Shown: positions 59,570 through 64,000 of the stretch, piece after piece
How positions within the stretch are numbered: the first letter of the stretch is position 1
How the letters are laid out: the number at the start of each line of letters is the position of its first letter
Assembly (NCBI RefSeq): GCF_019925205.1
Contig: NC_083561.1
Coordinates: 1,983,217-2,047,216 of the forward strand
Length of the DNA stretch: 64,000 nucleotides
Reading direction: 5' to 3'
Source of the DNA: Metopolophium dirhodum
Taxonomy: Eukaryota; Arthropoda; Insecta; Hemiptera; Aphididae
Made by a program: the position numbers and the translations under genes
Notes under the pieces: model-generated
What the model was told of the DNA's origin: nothing
What the model saw: only the letters and a program-made list of their open reading frames with translations
Databases searched by the model: none

Positions 59570-60630
59570 GGAAATCGCTCTGCTGTACAGTAAGTTACAA
59601 CTTACAAGTGGGGCAATGTAATGGATGGTGTTTTGAATTAAATGGCATAAAATCATTGTATACGAAAAACGGTTCTGAGCGAAGACCTAACCTAACCTAA
59701 CCTAAACTGTCAGGTTAGGCTGTGATTAAACTAATTTTAGGCATATTAGGCATTAATACAACGGTATGTTAAATTCATTTATTGCGAAATAATTACATTT
59801 GAAAATGTCATTGTGTGTATAAAATATAATTATAGATATACATTTTTATATACCCACGAGACAGATATTTTTAGTTTACAATTAAAATCGTTATTCTTGG
59901 TTTTAATATGTAATTTCGTCTAAATTTGAACTTCATATGTCTGTAAAAAAACTGAGTTTATACATTTTTTAAAATTTTTTAGAATCAGTATGAAATATCC
60001 AAATGTCCAAATATACAAAGTCTAACTTCAGACGTTCATAAAAAAGTTAATTTGACTTTTTGATAAAATTTCGTGATTTTGAAGAAAATTTTGCTCAACT
60101 TTTGTTTTAATTTCCACTGACAACAATATACGAGGACCGTTGTATTACATTTTCAAATTTTTTGATCAAGCAAAATATTTTTTATCGAAAATAATTAAAA
60201 AAAACTTCTTATGCATATAAATAATTGAAAAAAACTTCTTATGCGTATAAATAGTTAATAGAAATCGAAATATTTGAAAATTGTATAGTGAATAGGAATT
60301 GCTAATATAAACATACTGTGAAAATGTCATGCAACTAATTTTTTTTTTTTAGAGCTACAATAAATAATTTTTCAATCTAGTTTTGCGTAAAAATATAAGT
60401 TTTTCTTTAATTTTTTGTTTATTTTTCCTGACGCTTTTGAAACTATTGAAACTTTTGACCCACTAACTAGATTCACTTTCCTACCAGGAAAGATGCTGTT
60501 GGAGAAAATCAAAGCATTTTTACTGTCTTAAAAGGTGATGACAGTCACAAAAAATAGTTTTTAAATTTTAAAAAAAATCACACACATCATTTTACATCGG
60601 TACATTCATCGGAGCCGCTCAGCCTAAAAA
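59570..60630 (+). repeat. R1 repeat, second variant copy
   Basis: The left end is TCGCTCTGCTGTACAGTAAG. AAATGTCATTGTGTGTATAA is shared with the copies at 14.5 and 43.0 kb. The interior differs from the neighbouring copy, so this is another subfamily. It ends around CATCGGAGCCGCTCAGCCTAA (60,608-60,627). Confidence 0.7.
59686..59705. repeat. (CCTAA)4, interstitial telomere-type repeat
   Basis: Four exact CCTAA units, i.e. TTAGG on the other strand, the arthropod telomere unit. They sit just after the GAGCGAAGA block of an R1 copy, which elsewhere continues without them. Confidence 0.8.
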
Positions 60631-60734
60631 AGTCAACAAATTAAAATGTCTATAATATGAAATGAAATTTCTAATATACTATATATAGAAGATGCAATAA
60701 AAAGTTTTTTTTATAGTTTTATGTATTCTACTTT

Positions 60735-62245
60735 TAGATTCTGAGCGAAGCGAGTATTATTTACGCGAAGCGTAATGATTTTACAATGATGTGCGTTTTT
60801 TTATTTTTTTTTATTTTTGCGTCTGTCATCATCTTTTAGGACAGTAAAAGTGCTTGGATTTTTTTCAACAGTAACTTTACTGATAGGAAAGTGAATCTAG
60901 TTGGTACTTTAGGGAGTAAAGAGTAAAGATGTCCTAGTGGTTTTCAAAAGCGACGTGAAAAACAAAAGAAAAATTAAGGAAAAACAGGAATTTTTACGCA
61001 AAATCGATTTTGGTTTTTGGTGCAACTCTAAAACAAATGACCGTAGGGACATGAAATTTTGACTGAATGTTTATAATTTCATTTCCTATACACCATAACA
61101 TTTTCCAAATATTTTGACTTATTTTGAGCTGTTTACGGACATTGTCAATTTCCATTTTTTTTAGTTTTTTTTTTCTATAAATATCAATAAAATTTTATTT
61201 GTTGGGTAAAAAAGCGTGAATATTTAATATAAGGCTCCTAGGTTATTGTTTCAAAGGCAGATGAAAAAAATTAAAAATTCTTGGTCACAGTTTTATTTAT
61301 AAGCATTTAAAGTTCAAATTTTGACAAAATACGGACAAATCACGAAAATTAGCAAATTATTTTGAGTTGAGAATTCATAAAAATTTTTCTTTTTAAATCT
61401 AAGATTTGAAAATGTAATATAAGATTATTCATAAGTTTGTCTACCTTTATCAAAAAAAAAATGTCTACAAGAAACTTAAATTACATTTTTATAAGCGTCT
61501 GAAATTTATATTTTTACAACATTTGATATTCATTCGATTTCTCATGTAACAATTTTCTTATTTTATTGTAATTAAATAACGAATGACTGTAGATACTTGA
61601 ACATTTCATTGAATGTTCATATTAGCATTTTCTATACAGCATAAAATTTTAAAAATATTTTGACTCTTTTTGAGCTGTTTACGGACATTGTCAGTTTTCA
61701 TTTTTTTCATTTTTTTTTCTATAAATATCAATAAAATTTTATTTGTTGGGTAAAAAAGCGTGAATATTTAATATAAGGCTCCTAGGTTATTGTTTCAAAG
61801 GCAGATGAAAAAAATTAAAAATCCTTGGTCACAGTTTAAAGTTCATAGTTTTTGATATATCGTTCTAATAGCAGTTGAAAAATATTAAAAATACATAGGC
61901 ACAATTTTTTTTTATAAGCATTTAAAGTTCAAATGTTGGCAACATTTATCAAATTTATAATTTATTAATTATTTTGTAGTTAAAAATGTATAAAATGTTT
62001 AACTTTTATGGCTAAGAATTGAAAATTTAAAACAAGGCTCCACGTAAATGGGTTATATATAAATTACTTTATTTACAATAATATCATCAAATATACTTGG
62101 TAATATCATAGGCTGACTGACCGTTTTCGCTCAGAATCGTTTTTCTTATACAATGATATTATATCATTGAATTCAAATTTAACACCATCCATTACAGTGA
62201 CCCACTTGTAACCTAATGTACAGCAGAGCGACATCCACTTACTCA
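60735..62245 (-). repeat. R1 repeat, reversed near full-length copy
   Basis: It reads as the complement of the 58.0-59.4 kb copy from AGATTCTGAGCGAAGCGAG (60,737) to CAGCAGAGCGACATCCACTT (62,240). The interior blocks are in reverse order, including two rounds of the CTGTTTACGGACATTGTCA block (61,130 and 61,675). With the forward copy it forms inverted arms of about 1.4 kb. Confidence 0.8.
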
Positions 62246-62264
62246 CCTTTTATACATTTTTAAC

Positions 62265-63465
62265 TACAAAAGAATTATTAAATTATAAATTTGATAAATT
62301 TTATCAAAATTCAAACTTTAAATGCTTATAAAAAAATTATGCCTATGTATTTTTAATATTTTTCAACTGCTATTGTAACATTATATCAGGAGCCTTGCAT
62401 TCATTTTTCACGCTTTTTTACCCAACAAATAATATTTTATTGATATTTATATAACTAGTCAAATTATTTTCTAAATTTTATCGTGTTTAGAAAATTCTAA
62501 TACAAACATTTAGTGAAATGTTCAAGTATCTACAGACATACGTTTTTTAATTACAACAAAATAGGATAGTCGTTACATATCTCATATATCGAGTGAATAT
62601 CAAATGTATTGTAAAAATATGAATTTAAATTCATATGAATTCATACGCTCATAATAATTTAATTTGACTTTCTTGTAGACATTTTTTTTTTTTGATAAAG
62701 GTAGACAAATTCTTGAAGAATCTTGTATTATATTTTCAAATCTTAGATTAAAAAAGAAAATTTTTTATGAATTTCTTACTCAAAATAATTTACAAATGTT
62801 CGTATTTTTTACGTATTTTGTCAATATTTAAACTTTGAAAAAAATTGTGCCTGGTTTTTTAATTTTTTTCATCTGTCTTGGAAAGAATAACCTAGGGGCC
62901 TTCTATTAAATGTTCAAGCTTTTTTAACCAACAAAAAAAAATTTTATTGATATTTATAGAAAAATAAACTAAAAAAAATGGAAACTGAAAATGTCCTTAA
63001 ACAGTTCAAAATATTATTGATTTTGGTAGAAAAAAAAATTTAAAAAAATGGAAACAGAAAATGTCCAAATATATTTGGAAAATGTTATGGTATATAGTGT
63101 ATAGAAAATGCTAATATAAACATTCAGTGATAATATTTCATGTACCTACGGTCAATTGTTTTAGAGTTGCACCAAAAACAAAATCGATTTTCTCGAAAAC
63201 AGATTTTTCGTAAAAATTCCCGTTTTTCCTTAATTTTTCTTTTGTTTTTCACGTCGCTTTTGAAAACCACTAGGACATTTTTACTCTTTACTCCCTAAAG
63301 TACCAACTAGATTCACTTTCCTATTAGAAAAGTTACTTTTGAAGAAAATCCAAGCACTTTTACTGTCCTAAAAGGTGATGACAGACACAAAAAAAAATTT
63401 TAAAAAAACATATGTAAAATCATTGTAAAATCAATACATTCATCGCTTCGCTCAGAATCTAAAAT
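62265..63465 (+). repeat. R1 repeat, copy lacking the left end
   Basis: It starts in the interior (TTTTAACTACAAAAGAATTA) and runs to the standard right end, TCATCGCTTCGCTCAGAATC at about 63,440-63,459 plus TAAAA. Confidence 0.78.
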
Positions 63466-63909
63466 ATATTAATTTTATTATGACAAATATAATATAATCA
63501 CAAATCAAAGTTTTTGTATAAAATATAGCATTTATTATTTTCATGAGGAATAATATCTAACCATTTTTTCTATAATAGATAATAATAATTAATATTACTT
63601 ATAGTTTGACTTAAACATTGCATATTATTTTTGTTATTATTATGATACCACATTTTATTGTATCAAAGATAAAATAATCAAGTAACATTAAAATATATAA
63701 TTATATTTATGAAAATATTTGAAAATGTATTCTGTTTTTTTTATTATTTTATTATTTATTTTATTATTATTTTATTTTTTTATCATTTATTTGTCTAACC
63801 ACATTTATTTAACCACAAAAGTTTACTGAAAGGTTAAATTATTTAAGTTTGAACTTACGATTAAAAAAAAGCTTTACAGTTTAATAGGTATAGGTTTCTT
63901 ATATTTTCG
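63466..63909. other. AT-rich spacer
   Basis: No gene; includes a TTATT/TTTTA simple-sequence stretch around 63,735-63,795. Confidence 0.4.
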
Positions 63910-64000
63910 TATAATAGCAGTTCAAAAATATTAAAGATACATATCCTCGATTTTTTTTATTAAGCATTTAAAGTAAAAATTTGAAAAATATCATCAAAAT
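63910..64000 (-). repeat. R1 interior fragment, reversed, cut by window end
   Basis: AATAGCAGTTCAAAAATATT and TTAAGCATTTAAAGTAAAAA match the reversed R1 interior seen near 61,870-61,930. Confidence 0.6.

Overview
This window looks like AT-rich insect nuclear DNA, most likely from an aphid or close hemipteran relative. The genes have short exons, GT-AG introns and conserved animal proteins. Between them lie many hAT, LINE and fold-back elements, plus a family of ~1.4 kb repeats called R1 here. The species call is an inference from gene content and repeat style; no search was run.

Layout. At 1.3-6.7 kb (minus) is a 12-exon SMYD4-type SET/MYND methyltransferase gene. It is head-to-head with an ENOX (ecto-NOX) gene at 7.6-13.7 kb (plus); the two share a promoter region of under 1 kb. 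Next comes a repeat block (14.3-17.0 kb) with a split R1 element, a minus-strand LINE reverse-transcriptase relic and a solitary, intact-looking 5S rRNA gene. An internally deleted hAT element with clean TIRs and TSD (17,605-19,113) ends 125 bp before the start codon of NOP53 (19.2-22.3 kb, plus, 7 exons). At 25.3-29.2 kb an hAT element with an intact 851-codon transposase sits inside the poly-C tract of an older hAT-type MITE. A long AT-rich intergenic stretch follows and includes an ~0.8 kb fold-back element. An 11-exon Na+/Ca2+ exchanger (NCX/Calx type, minus) occupies 36.5-39.8 kb. From 40 to 50 kb there is intergenic DNA with hAT relics and small MITEs. A GC-rich island at 50.4-51.25 kb may be a promoter. 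The last 12 kb are mainly repeats: LINE RNase H and tail fragments, a fold-back MITE inside one of them, a decayed integrase of KRBA2-like type, and a nested and inverted R1 array.

The four host genes are functionally unrelated (protein methylation, surface/redox oxidase, ribosome biogenesis, calcium extrusion). For SMYD4, NOP53 and the exchanger the intron phases close without conflict from start codon to stop codon. ENOX closes from its second exon onward; its first coding exon is unresolved. The most notable points are the altered alpha-2 repeat of the exchanger, the nested hAT with its poly-C target, and the R1 family.
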